Part shown: piece by piece, positions 1-8,185 of the stretch
How positions within the stretch are numbered: the first letter of the stretch is position 1
Layout of the letters: each line of letters starts with the position of its first letter
DNA from: CAYQDR01 sp964416315
GTDB lineage: Bacteria > Methylomirabilota > Methylomirabilia > Rokubacteriales > DASRDR01
Direction of reading: 5' to 3'
NCBI GenBank assembly: GCA_964416315.1
Contig: CAYQDR010000001.1
Span: forward strand, 1 to 64,000
Length of the DNA: 64,000 nucleotides
The notes under the pieces: generated by a model
The model's database searches: none
What the model was told of the DNA's origin: nothing
The model's input: only the letters and a program-made list of their open reading frames with translations
Program-made: the position numbers and the translations under genes

Positions 1-137
1 GCCACCGTCAGGCCGCATGAACACGCACCTCATTACAGATTCTGGTGAAGAGCGGTTTTTTCACTGGCTCACTGTCCGCGATTGTAGTAGAAGGGTGGCG
101 CCCCCTTCCTCGCAGGTGTCGCGACCAAGGAGGACCG

Positions 138-1847
138 GTGCTCGCCTGGGAACAGGGTGTCTCGAACGTCCTGCACCTCGTCCGGCTGGACAGCATCAAG
201 AGCAAGATCCTCGTCTTCATGCTGCTGGCGACGCTCATCCCGTCCCTGACCCTGGGCTGGCGCTCGTACGTCCAGAACCGGCGCGCGGTCACCGAGCGGA
301 TCTCGGAGGAGCTGAGGAACCTCACGGACGACACCGCCCGCGAGACCGGGCTGTGGCTCAAGGAGCGCCTCTACGAATTGCGGGTCTTCGCCAGCTCCTA
401 CGAGGTGACCGAGAACCTCGAGAAGCTGATCAGCACGCCCGGCGGGGCGGCTCGGGCGGGGGAGGCGCCGCGCCGCCTCACGGACTACCTCAGGTCGGTC
501 CGCGCGAAGTTCCGGGACTACGAGGAGCTGATGGTCGTCGGCACCGATGGTCGCGCGCGCTTCACGAGCGCCGACCGGGCGGACGAGCCGCGGCTCCCCC
601 CGGACTGGCTCAAGCAGGCCGCGGGCGACAACGTGATCGTGGGCGAGACGTACTGGGACGACACCCGGAAGAAGGGCCTGATGGCGGTGGCCGTGCCGGT
701 GAAGACGCTCGGCGGGCGCTTCCTCGGGGCGCTGGTGGCCAAGCTCAACTTCGTCGCGGTCGAGCAGTTCGTGAAGGGTCCGGAGCCTGGCCAGACCAGT
801 CAGATCTACCTCGTGCGTCAGGACGGGACGCTCATCGTGGGCTCGCGCGCCCCCACCTCCGGGCTCCTCCAGGCCCGCCTGCCGGAGAAGTCGGCGCAGG
901 CCCTCTTCCAGCAGCAGACGACCTCGCTCGATTACGACAACTACGAGGGACACTCGGTGATCGGGGCCCTCAAGCGCGTGCCCCTGCTCGGCTGGGGAGC
1001 GGTCGCCGAGATCGGCCGCGAGGAGGCCTACGCCCAGACCCTGAGGATCCAGAACGTCACCCTTCTCACCGTCGCGGGCCTCGTCGTGGGCATCGGCATC
1101 GTCGCGTACCTCCTCGGGCTGACGATCGTGCGGCCGCTCAACCGGCTGACGGCGGGAGCGAGCGAGGTGGCGGCCGGCGACCTGAACGTGGACCTGCCGG
1201 TCGTGGTCCGCGGCGAGGTGGGCCACATGACCCGGGTCTTCAACGACATGGTGACGCACCTCCGCCGCGGGCAGCAGGAGCTCGCCGCCATCAACGCGAC
1301 GCTCAGTCAGAAGAACCAGGAGCTGCAGGAGCTGTCCATCACCGACGGCCTGACCGGGCTCTACAACCGCAAACACCTGATGGAGACGCTCGCCACGGAG
1401 ATCGGCCGGGCGGGACGCTTCAAGCACCCGTTCGCCGTGCTGATGGTCGACATCGATCGCTTCAAGCAGTACAACGACACCCACGGCCACCTGGCGGGTG
1501 ACCAGCTCCTCAGCCGCATCGCCGCGGTGTTCAAGGAGACGACGCGGACCATCGACTACGCGGCACGGTACGGCGGGGAGGAGTTCCTCGTCATCCTGCA
1601 CGAGGTCGGAGCCGACGGCGCGCTCCCGGCGGCCGAGCGGATCCGGACGCGCGTCGCGGGGGAGAAGTTCGGTCCGGCCGACCAGCAGGTGACGGTGAGC
1701 ATCGGCATCGCCACCTTCCCCGAGCACGGCGATAGCCCGGAGGCGATCATCGCCCAGGCGGACGCCATGCTCTACGAAGCCAAGCGGGGCGGGCGCAACC
1801 GGGTGGTGGTCGCGGGGCCGAATCCGAAGAAAGCCGCGAAATCCTGA
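138..1847 (+). CDS. Membrane-bound diguanylate cyclase (sensor-HAMP-GGDEF)
   Basis: Predicted to make the second messenger c-di-GMP from two GTP at the inner membrane. The protein has a short N-terminus, a membrane segment at about residues 22-40, a periplasmic sensor region of roughly 260 residues (dCACHE-like by position, not verified), a second membrane segment at about 309-331, a HAMP region, and a GGDEF domain. The active-site motif is GGEEF at residues 479-483. An RxxD inhibitory site (RTID, 470-473) lies five residues upstream, so product feedback is expected. The start is the GTG at 138, because AAGGAGGA sits five bases before it; an upstream in-frame ATG at 45 lacks such a site. No regulatory partner is adjacent, and the signal sensed is unknown. 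Confidence 0.9.
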   Translation: MLAWEQGVSNVLHLVRLDSIKSKILVFMLLATLIPSLTLGWRSYVQNRRAVTERISEELRNLTDDTARETGLWLKERLYELRVFASSYEVTENLEKLISTPGGAARAGEAPRRLTDYLRSVRAKFRDYEELMVVGTDGRARFTSADRADEPRLPPDWLKQAAGDNVIVGETYWDDTRKKGLMAVAVPVKTLGGRFLGALVAKLNFVAVEQFVKGPEPGQTSQIYLVRQDGTLIVGSRAPTSGLLQARLPEKSAQALFQQQTTSLDYDNYEGHSVIGALKRVPLLGWGAVAEIGREEAYAQTLRIQNVTLLTVAGLVVGIGIVAYLLGLTIVRPLNRLTAGASEVAAGDLNVDLPVVVRGEVGHMTRVFNDMVTHLRRGQQELAAINATLSQKNQELQELSITDGLTGLYNRKHLMETLATEIGRAGRFKHPFAVLMVDIDRFKQYNDTHGHLAGDQLLSRIAAVFKETTRTIDYAARYGGEEFLVILHEVGADGALPAAERIRTRVAGEKFGPADQQVTVSIGIATFPEHGDSPEAIIAQADAMLYEAKRGGRNRVVVAGPNPKKAAKS

Positions 1848-1887
1848 CGGAGCCCTCCGGGCTGCTGCCGACGGCGGGCCTCGCTCA

Positions 1888-1916
1888 TCGGAGGGGGCCT
1901 CCACGGCCCCTTCCGA
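1888..1916. terminator. Hairpin between convergent genes
   Basis: The sequence CGGAGGGGGCC, a five-base loop, then GGCCCCTTCCG forms an 11-bp stem with one G-T pair. It lies between the stop of the diguanylate cyclase and the stop of the convergent lipoprotein gene. There is no U-tract. The same hairpin arm recurs in the bipartite repeats at 19.4, 20.1, 46.8 and 49.7 kb, so this is the half-copy of that family. Confidence 0.55.
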
Positions 1917-1928
1917 GGCGGACAGACT

Positions 1929-3299
1929 CTCTAGCGCTCGCCGACCAGGGTGTGGGCGATCCAGCCCCAACGGCCGTCGTCGCTGCGCACGCGCACCCAC
2001 GTCCCCTTGTACGATTGTCCGGTGAGCGGCGTGCCATCCTCGATGACGAAGGCGACCCTGAAGTTCGTACCGGGTCCTTCCCGGACGTTGCCTTTGCCGA
2101 GCGCGCGGAGGGGGAGGGGGACGGAGAAGGGGACCTCGCCCTCGACGCGCGGCAGGCTCTGCCCGGCCGGCGCGCGGGCCTGGCCGCCCTTGATGAGGGT
2201 CTTGGCCTGGCTCGTGAGGTAGAGGACGCCCCCGTAGTTTTCCTTCCGGTACTCCTCGGCGCCGAGCTTCAGGAGCTGCTCGGCCTGCACGAGGTCGGCG
2301 TCCTTCTCGCGCGCGGGGTCCCGCCCGAGCGCCTTGAAGGCGGTCTCCGCCTCGGCCAGCGTGGAGGCGGCCTCCGCCCTGCTCTCCAGGCTCCGGAGCT
2401 TCGCCATGGTGCGCACGACCTCGAGGATCGCCGCGTCGAGCTTCTGCGTCAGGGCTCTGATCTGGGCGTCGCGCTCGAGGAGGGCCAGGCGCTGTCGGGC
2501 GAGCCTCTCGTCGAGCTCCTGCTGGAGGCCGGCCAGCTTTTGCCGCTCCGACTCCAGCTGGCGCCGGTCGCGCTCGATCTGCTGCCGCTCCTGGACGATC
2601 TGGGGGTCCGGGGCGCGCTCGGCGGTTGCGCAGCCCGAAACGAGGCCGGCCGCGGCGGCCAGCGCCAGCGTGTGATGTCGCACCGACGGCCGGATCCGGG
2701 ACATCGTCCTGCCCCGCGCCGCGATGCTAGAGCGGGGTGTCACGGGGCTGCTCCGAGTGACTCGGACCCACCTCTAGCGCTCGCCGACCAGGGTGTGGGC
2801 GATCCAGCCCCAACGGCCGTCGCCGCTGCGCACGCGCACCCACGTCCCCTTGTACGATTGTCCGGTGAGCGGCGTGCCATCCTCGATGACGAAGGCGACC
2901 CTGAAGTTCGTACCGGGTCCTTCCCGGACGTTGCCTTTGCCGAGCGCGCGGAGGGGGAGGGGGACGGAGAAGGGGACCTCGCCCTCGACGCGCGGCAGGC
3001 TCTGCCCGGCCGGCGCGCGGGCCTGGCCGCCCTTGATGAGGGTCTTGGCCTGGCTCGTGAGGTAGAGGACGCCCCCGTAGTTTTCCTTCCGGTACTCCTC
3101 GGCGCCGAGCTTCAGGAGCTGCTCGGCCTGCACGAGGTCGGCGTCCTTCTCGCGCGCGGGGTCCCGCCCGAGCGCCTTGAAGGCGGTCTCCGCCTCGGCC
3201 AGCGTGGAGGCGGCCTCCGCCCTGCTCTCCAGGCTCCGGAGCTTCGCCATGGTGCGCACGACCTCGAGGATCGCCGCGTCGAGCTTCTGCGTCAGGGTC
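1929..3299 (-). repeat. Tandem direct duplication, 843-base period
   Basis: Positions 1929-2454 and 2772-3297 match base for base by eye except at 1980 (T) versus 2823 (C). Divergence begins abruptly at 2455/3298. The repeat unit covers the 3' half of the two lipoprotein genes and the stop codon. The sharp boundary and single mismatch in about 526 bases indicate a recent event or ongoing gene conversion. Confidence 0.85.
1931..2704 (-). CDS. Coiled-coil SH3-domain lipoprotein (copy A)
   Basis: Envelope lipoprotein of about 257 residues. A signal peptide ends in the lipobox LVSGC. Next come a charged, heptad-like coiled coil rich in Q, E, R and L (roughly residues 30-110), a helical region, and a C-terminal bacterial SH3-type domain (NVREGPGTNFRVAF and WVRVR...GWGWI-like pattern) that commonly binds peptidoglycan or protein. 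The start MSRIRP matches the start of its paralogue immediately upstream on the same strand. The last 175 or so residues are almost identical to that paralogue, with visible differences at S-D-D versus S-G-D and at IRAL versus IKTL. Function is unknown; a role in cell-wall sensing or scaffolding is inference. Confidence 0.8.
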   Translation of the reverse strand: MSRIRPSVRHHTLALAAAAGLVSGCATAERAPDPQIVQERQQIERDRRQLESERQKLAGLQQELDERLARQRLALLERDAQIRALTQKLDAAILEVVRTMAKLRSLESRAEAASTLAEAETAFKALGRDPAREKDADLVQAEQLLKLGAEEYRKENYGGVLYLTSQAKTLIKGGQARAPAGQSLPRVEGEVPFSVPLPLRALGKGNVREGPGTNFRVAFVIEDGTPLTGQSYKGTWVRVRSDDGRWGWIAHTLVGER

Positions 3300-3685
3300 T
3301 TGATCTGGGCGTCGCGCTCCAGGAGGACGAGGCGCTGTCGCGCGAGCTTCTCCTCGAGCTCCTGCTGGAGGGCAGCCTGCTTCTTCAGGCTCTCTTCCAG
3401 CTTCTGGCGCTGCGACTCGAGTTGCTGGCGGTCGCGGTCGTACTGCGCGCGCGCCCGGTCGAGCTGCTGGCGCTCCGCCTGAACCTGTTGGCGCTCCTGT
3501 TCGAGCTTCCGCTGGGCCACGACGACCTGCGGGTCGGGGGCAGGCTGGGCGCGGGCGGGGGCGGGCGCCGGCGTCGTCGTCTCGGGAGCCGACCCCGGCA
3601 GGAGGCCGGCGCAGCCCGAGAGGAGACCGGCGGCGACCGCCAGCGCCAACGTCCGATGTCGCGTCGACGGGCGGGTTCGGGACAT
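2774..3685 (-). CDS. Coiled-coil SH3-domain lipoprotein (copy B)
   Basis: A 303-residue paralogue of the neighbouring lipoprotein. It has the same MSR-type N-terminus and a lipobox LLSGC. It then has an extra Ala/Pro/Thr-rich linker (about 30 residues) and a longer coiled coil (QQVQAERQQLDRARAQ region) before the shared helical segment and C-terminal SH3-type domain. It lies 69 bases upstream of copy A on the same strand, so the two may be co-transcribed. The shared 3' half is nearly identical in DNA while the 5' halves differ. This suggests recent duplication or gene conversion limited to the C-terminal domain. Role unknown. Confidence 0.8.
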   Translation of the reverse strand: MSRTRPSTRHRTLALAVAAGLLSGCAGLLPGSAPETTTPAPAPARAQPAPDPQVVVAQRKLEQERQQVQAERQQLDRARAQYDRDRQQLESQRQKLEESLKKQAALQQELEEKLARQRLVLLERDAQIKTLTQKLDAAILEVVRTMAKLRSLESRAEAASTLAEAETAFKALGRDPAREKDADLVQAEQLLKLGAEEYRKENYGGVLYLTSQAKTLIKGGQARAPAGQSLPRVEGEVPFSVPLPLRALGKGNVREGPGTNFRVAFVIEDGTPLTGQSYKGTWVRVRSGDGRWGWIAHTLVGER

Positions 3686-3763
3686 TCGTCGTACCCCGCG
3701 CCGTGATGATAGACGAGGGTGCCGCGAGCCGCAAGAGGCGACGCAGGGCCCGGCCGCGCGGCC

Positions 3764-4999
3764 TCACGCCTCTCCCGCCAGGCCGAGGGCGGCGTGGAGG
3801 AGCACGTTGGCGCCGTGCTCGATGTCGTCGAAGTGCGTGGCTTCCTCTTCGCAGTGGCTCTTCCCCAGGATGGAGGGGACGAAGACCATCCCGGTCGGGC
3901 AGATCGCCGCCATGTGCTGGGCGTCGTGGCCCGCCCCCGAGAGCATGCGCCGGTGGCCCACCCCCAGGTGCCGGGCCGCCCCTTCGACGGCGCCGACGAC
4001 ATCCGGGGCGAACCGGGTGACGGGCACCCGCATCAGCGGCTCGTAATCGAACCCCACGCCCTCCGCCGCGGCGGCGTCGCGCACGGCCCGCTCGAGCTCG
4101 CCGAGGGCGCGGTCGAGGGCGGCGTCGCTCGGCGCGCGCAGGTCCGTCGTGAGCACGACCTTGCCCGGGATCGCGTTGACGATGTTGGGGTGGACGTCGA
4201 GCCACCCCACGGTCCCCACCATGTCGCTGCCGATCGCGAGCGGGATCCGGCGCACGGCCCTGACGACCTCGGCGCCGGCCACGAGCGCGTCGTGGCGGGT
4301 CCGCATCGGCGTCGGCCCGGCGTGGTCCTGCGACCCGCGGAGGGTGACCCGGCCCCAGGCGATCCCCACGATCCCTTCGACGACGCCGACGGGCAGGCCG
4401 GCTTCCTCGAGGAACGGCCCCTGCTCGATGTGGAGCTCGAGGTACGCGCGCATAGGGCGGGCGACGCAGGGCTCCGATCCGAGGTACCCGATCCGCTCGA
4501 GCTCGTCCACCAGCCGGATCCCGTGCCGGTCGCGCTGATTGTAGGCATCCTCGAGCGAAACCTTGCCGGCCATCACCCCGGAGCCGAGCATGGCGGGCTG
4601 GAATCGGGCGCCTTCCTCGTTCGTGAAGATGGCCAGCTCCACCGCGTGGCGGGTCCGCACGCGCGCGTCGTTGAGCGTGCGGATCGCCTCGAGGGCGCAG
4701 ACGACGCCGAGCGCGCCGTCGAAGCGGCCGCCCGTCGGCACGGAATCCACGTGGGAGCCCATGACGACCGGCGGAAGCCCCTCGCCGCCCGGTGCGGCGG
4801 CGCGGCGGCCTAAGATGTTCCCCATCCGGTCCACGCGCACCGTGCACCCCGCGGCCTCGAGCCAGGCCACCAGGCGATCGCGGATCACCTTGTCCTCGTC
4901 GGAGAGCGCGAGACGGGTCAGGCCGCCGGCGGTGGTCGCGCCGATCCGCGCCTGCTCCCGGAAGGTCTCTTCGAGCCGCGCGCGGTCGATCCGGATCAC
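3764..4999 (-). CDS. M20-family Zn-dependent amidohydrolase (hydantoinase/carbamoylase type)
   Basis: A 411-residue protein of the N-carbamoyl-L-amino acid hydrolase / allantoate amidohydrolase / ureidoglycolate group. It would remove a carbamoyl or similar group from an amino acid derivative in the cytoplasm, using two metal ions. Visible motifs are the first metal site GSHVDSVPTGGRFDG, the catalytic pair in TNEEGARF, a dimerisation-type central domain, and a late SGAGHDAQ segment supplying a histidine. The start is GTG; its 5' end lies 3 bases after the stop of livF, so it belongs to the liv operon. This fits use of imported amino acid derivatives. The exact substrate cannot be read from sequence. 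Confidence 0.85.
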   Translation of the reverse strand: MIRIDRARLEETFREQARIGATTAGGLTRLALSDEDKVIRDRLVAWLEAAGCTVRVDRMGNILGRRAAAPGGEGLPPVVMGSHVDSVPTGGRFDGALGVVCALEAIRTLNDARVRTRHAVELAIFTNEEGARFQPAMLGSGVMAGKVSLEDAYNQRDRHGIRLVDELERIGYLGSEPCVARPMRAYLELHIEQGPFLEEAGLPVGVVEGIVGIAWGRVTLRGSQDHAGPTPMRTRHDALVAGAEVVRAVRRIPLAIGSDMVGTVGWLDVHPNIVNAIPGKVVLTTDLRAPSDAALDRALGELERAVRDAAAAEGVGFDYEPLMRVPVTRFAPDVVGAVEGAARHLGVGHRRMLSGAGHDAQHMAAICPTGMVFVPSILGKSHCEEEATHFDDIEHGANVLLHAALGLAGEA

Positions 5000-5002
5000 C
5001 GG

Positions 5003-5707
5003 TCAGAGACCCAGGTACGCCTTCCGCAGACGCTCATCGCCCGCGAGCTCGCCCGCCGGCCCGCTCAGCACGACGCGCCCGTTCTCCAGCACGCAGCCCC
5101 GATGGGCGACGGCCAGGGCCTGCCGGACGTTCTGCTCGACGAGCAACACGGTGACGCCGCGCGCGTTGATCGCCCTGACGGTGTCGAAGATCCGCCGGAC
5201 GAGGATCGGCGCGAGGCCCAGGGTCGGCTCGTCGAGCATGAGCAGCTTGGGCCGCGCCATGAGGGCCCGTCCGATGGCGCACATCTGCTGTTCCCCACCC
5301 GAGAGCGAGCCCGCGAGCTGCTCCCGGCGCTCCGCCAGGGCGGGGAACAGGGCGTACACCTCCTGGAGGGACTCTGCCTCCTGCCGGCGCGCCTCCGGCA
5401 CGTGGGCGCCGAGCCGCAGGTTCTCCTCCAGCGTCATGAACGGGAAGAGTCGCCGCCCCTCCGGCACCTGCACGATGCCGAGATCGACGCGCTCGTGTGC
5501 GGGCACGTCCGCGATCTCCTCGCCCTCGAAGACGACGCGGCCGGCCCGCGGCGGGAGGAGGCCCGAGACGACGCGGAGGGTCGTCGTCTTGCCGGCCGCG
5601 TTCGCCCCGACGAGCGCCACGATCTCGCGCGGGCGGACGGCCAGCGTCACGCCGTGGAGCGCCTGCAGGTCGCCGTAGAAGGCGTCGACGCCGTCGAGGC
5701 TGAGCAT
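5003..5707 (-). CDS. livF: Branched-chain amino acid ABC transporter ATP-binding protein LivF
   Basis: A 234-residue ATPase subunit of a high-affinity Liv-type importer. Walker A is GANAAGKT, the signature is LSGGEQQ, and Walker B is LLMLDEPT; the C-terminal region with VEQNVRQAL is typical of LivF. The start MLSLDGV matches the family. A longer open frame upstream overlaps the neighbouring HD gene and is not credible. It sits 38 bases after the HD-domain gene and 3 bases before the amidohydrolase gene. Together with livG, livM and livH upstream it forms an importer, but the usual binding-protein gene is broken. Confidence 0.93.
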   Translation of the reverse strand: MLSLDGVDAFYGDLQALHGVTLAVRPREIVALVGANAAGKTTTLRVVSGLLPPRAGRVVFEGEEIADVPAHERVDLGIVQVPEGRRLFPFMTLEENLRLGAHVPEARRQEAESLQEVYALFPALAERREQLAGSLSGGEQQMCAIGRALMARPKLLMLDEPTLGLAPILVRRIFDTVRAINARGVTVLLVEQNVRQALAVAHRGCVLENGRVVLSGPAGELAGDERLRKAYLGL

Positions 5708-5745
5708 CGCGCCGTCGCCGCCCGCGGACGCGTGCGGGTCCGCGC

Positions 5746-6321
5746 TCACGGCCGGCGCAGGAGCTTCCGGTCCGCCTCCTCCAGGCGATTCCGGAACTCG
5801 CGGAGCATCGGGCAGGTCGGCCAGGCGGCGCGCACCGCCTCGTAGACCCGGCGGTAGAAGCCGAGCTTCTCCGCCGGAGGGGCGTTGAAGCGCTGCCACA
5901 GGGCGTCGCCGTGCGCCGCGTGCGCGGCGACCATCGAGATGAGGTTCGCGATCTTGTCCGCGCTCGCGACGAGCAGGGAGCCGTGTGGCGCGGTCCCGAG
6001 GTGCCGGAGGTACCGCACCTTGCGCGTGTCCCAGGAGAGCCCGGGCAGGCGCGGTTCGGTCACGTCCTTCACCATGCCCAGCACTTTCGGGCCGAACTCG
6101 CGCTCGATCTCCTCTTCGGTGAGGTCGGTGTCCTCCAGCGTGTCGTGGAGGAGCCCCGCGATGATCGTGTCCTCGTCGTCCGAGTAGCGGGAGAGGATGA
6201 GGGCGACCGTGACCGGGTGGACGATGTAAGGGGTCGTGTGGTCGCCTTTCCGGGTCTGGGCGCCGTGGGCGCCGAGGGCGAGGGCGATGGCGCGCTCGGT
6301 CCGGGCGGTGAAGATGGCCAT
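5746..6321 (-). CDS. MESH1-like HD-domain hydrolase (putative small alarmone hydrolase)
   Basis: A 191-residue single-domain HD protein. Motifs in order are YIVHPVTVA (His35), LLHDTLEDT (His59-Asp60) and ASADKIANL (Asp122). These match the metal-binding and nucleotide pattern of SpoT/MESH1-type hydrolases, which remove the 3'-pyrophosphate from (p)ppGpp. There is no synthetase, TGS or ACT domain. The start MAIFTART was chosen; 17 more upstream codons are open but lack family similarity. It is inserted between livG and livF on the same strand, an unusual place for such an enzyme. A different nucleotide substrate is possible (MESH1 can act on NADPH), so the alarmone role is inference. Confidence 0.8.
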   Translation of the reverse strand: MAIFTARTERAIALALGAHGAQTRKGDHTTPYIVHPVTVALILSRYSDDEDTIIAGLLHDTLEDTDLTEEEIEREFGPKVLGMVKDVTEPRLPGLSWDTRKVRYLRHLGTAPHGSLLVASADKIANLISMVAAHAAHGDALWQRFNAPPAEKLGFYRRVYEAVRAAWPTCPMLREFRNRLEEADRKLLRRP

Positions 6322-6353
6322 GACGCTAGGTGACCTCGATTCCGGGGCCGTGG

Positions 6354-6460
6354 CAAGAACCGAGCAGATCAAGGACGCAGGGAGGAGGCGGCCCGAGGCG
6401 TATGCCGCATACGTTGAGGGTCGCCGACGACCGAGGACGCCGAGATGCGACGGTTATTGG
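6354..6460 (+). repeat. Dispersed palindrome-centred repeat, copy 1
   Basis: The core is CGTATGCCGCATACG, a 15-base palindrome around a central C, at 6409-6423. It is flanked by a conserved left arm (AGGACGCAGGGAGGAGGCG) and right arm (TTGAGGG, then CGCCGACGACCGAGGACG). Copies occur at 31574-31680 (same orientation) and 29605-29690 (inverted). This copy fills the gap between the HD gene and livG. No gene is read from it. Confidence 0.8.
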
Positions 6461-6468
6461 CACGGCCC

Positions 6469-7191
6469 TTACGTCAGCGCGAGCTCTTCGCCGAGGTACG
6501 CGTCGATCACGCGCGGGTCCCGGGACACCCCGTCCGGCGGGCCCTCGGCGATCTTCTCCCCGTGGTGCAGGACGACGATCCGCTGACAGAGCCGCATGAT
6601 CGCCGCCATGATGTGCTCGATCACGATCACGGTCAACCCGCCGGCGTGCAGGTCTCGGATCAGCCCGACCATGCCCTTCAGCTCGGTCGCGTTCAGGCCG
6701 GCCATCACCTCGTCGAGCAGCAGCAACCGCGGCCGCGTGGCGAGCGCCCGCGCGACCTCGAGCCGCTTGCGCAGTCCGATCGGGAGGGACTTCGCGGGGA
6801 CGTCCTGCCAGGGACCGAGGCCGCACCGGACGAGCACCCGCCGCGCCTCATCCCGCGCGTCGACGACGGACCGGAGCGGCGTCAGCGCGCCGATCATGAC
6901 GTTCTCGAGCACGGTCAGGTTGCCGAACGGCTTGACGATCTGGAAGGTGCGGCAGATGCCGAGCCGCGCGATCCCGTGGCTGGGCACCCCGGTGATGTCC
7001 CGGCCGTCCACCCGGACCTCGCCCGCCTCCGGCACGAGGAAGCCCGAGATGACGTTGAAGAGCGTCGTCTTCCCGGCGCCGTTCGGCCCGATGATGCCGA
7101 CGAGCTCCCCGGCCTGGACCTGGAGATTGACCTCGCGGACCGCGAGGAGGCCGCCGAAGCGCTTCGTGACCGCGGTCAGCTCAAGCAGCAT
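6469..7191 (-). CDS. livG: Branched-chain amino acid ABC transporter ATP-binding protein LivG
   Basis: A 240-residue ATPase subunit. Walker A is GPNGAGKTT, Walker B is LLLLDEVMAGLN, and the C-terminal region has VIVIEHIM typical of LivG. The ABC signature reads LPIGLRKR rather than LSGGQ, a variation seen in LivG-type subunits. It pairs with LivF to power the LivH/LivM channel. Its start overlaps the end of livM by 11 bases, which implies translational coupling. Downstream, a dispersed repeat and an HD-domain gene separate it from livF. Confidence 0.93.
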   Translation of the reverse strand: MLLELTAVTKRFGGLLAVREVNLQVQAGELVGIIGPNGAGKTTLFNVISGFLVPEAGEVRVDGRDITGVPSHGIARLGICRTFQIVKPFGNLTVLENVMIGALTPLRSVVDARDEARRVLVRCGLGPWQDVPAKSLPIGLRKRLEVARALATRPRLLLLDEVMAGLNATELKGMVGLIRDLHAGGLTVIVIEHIMAAIMRLCQRIVVLHHGEKIAEGPPDGVSRDPRVIDAYLGEELALT

Positions 7192-8179
7192 CGGCGGGCT
7201 GCGGGACGGGCGCCGCCCCGGAGCGCCCGGCTACGGCGAGCGCGCCTGCCAGGCCCCGGGGGAAGAACCGGACGACGATGATGAGGGCGCACCCGTAGAT
7301 GATGAGGTAGATGCCGGTGAAGCCGGTCCGCACGCCCGAGAACTGCGCGCGCAGGTACGTCTCGAGCGAGGTGATGAGCAGCGAGCCTAGGAACGGCCCC
7401 AGCGCGGCTCCGGTTCCGCCGATGATCGCCTTCAGCGCGAACTCGATGGAGAGGTCGATCGAGAAGACGTAGAAGGGATCCACGAACCCGATGTAGGCCG
7501 CCCAGAGGCTCCCGCCGATCGAGGTGAGCGCGGCCGACGCGGCCACCGCGAGGATCTTGAGCCGGCGACTGTGGATCCCGAGCGCCTGGGCCGCGTCCTC
7601 ATCCTCGCGGACGCCGGCGAGCTGGTACCCGACGCGGGAGTGCTCGAGGTAGGTCTGGACGGCCCAGACGGCGAGGGCGAACCCCAGGGCGACGTAGATC
7701 CAGCTCACCTTCGACGGGAACCCGAGCGTGGCGAAACCCGGGCGGAAGGGGACCGGGATCCCCTCGGAGCCCTTGGTGAGCTCGCGCCACCGGCTCGCGA
7801 CGATCAGGAGCACCTGGGCGAACGCGATGGTGGCGAGGGCGAAGTACGGGCCGCGGAGGCGGTTCGAGAGGTACCCGATGATGAGGCCGGCGATGGTCGA
7901 GAGCGCGGCCCCGACGGCCATCCCGCTCCAGGCGGGGAGGTCCCAGCGCACGGCGAGGAGCGCGACCGAGTAGGCGCCGAGCCCGAAGAACCCCGCGTGC
8001 CCCAGGGAGACTTGACCCGCGTACCCGCCCGCGACGTTCCAGGCGCCGGCGATCGCGCCCCACATGAGGATCAGGATGACCGTATCGTGGAAGAAGGCGT
8101 CGCGGGTCACCAGCGGCGTCGCCGCGGCCAGCCCGAAGAAGATCCCCGGGAGCCACTGGGTGACGTAGCGGGTCACCAC
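7181..8179 (-). CDS. livM: Branched-chain amino acid ABC transporter permease LivM
   Basis: A 332-residue inner-membrane permease with about ten hydrophobic segments. It has the LivM hallmarks GGYAGQVSLGHAGFFGLGAY near the N-terminal third and GGTGAALGPFLGSL near the C-terminus. It is translated just after livH (6 bases apart) and overlaps livG. With LivH it forms the substrate channel. The ligand could be branched-chain amino acids, amides or aromatic acids: LivM-type permeases do not reveal substrate. Confidence 0.93.
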   Translation of the reverse strand: MVTRYVTQWLPGIFFGLAAATPLVTRDAFFHDTVILILMWGAIAGAWNVAGGYAGQVSLGHAGFFGLGAYSVALLAVRWDLPAWSGMAVGAALSTIAGLIIGYLSNRLRGPYFALATIAFAQVLLIVASRWRELTKGSEGIPVPFRPGFATLGFPSKVSWIYVALGFALAVWAVQTYLEHSRVGYQLAGVREDEDAAQALGIHSRRLKILAVAASAALTSIGGSLWAAYIGFVDPFYVFSIDLSIEFALKAIIGGTGAALGPFLGSLLITSLETYLRAQFSGVRTGFTGIYLIIYGCALIIVVRFFPRGLAGALAVAGRSGAAPVPQPADAA

Positions 8180-8185
8180 GCGCGC

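Noticed and set aside
69..2000. 643-residue open frame on the minus strand
   Set aside because: It is antisense to the diguanylate cyclase, is Arg/Pro/His-rich as expected from GC-rich shadows, and has no domain-like sequence.
2727..4847. 706-residue open frame on the minus strand
   Set aside because: It runs out of frame through the M20 hydrolase and the lipoprotein genes; composition is typical of a shadow frame.
5003..5899. Longer LivF start at 5899
   Set aside because: The extra 64 residues overlap the HD gene and do not resemble LivF; MLSLDGV at 5707 matches the family start.
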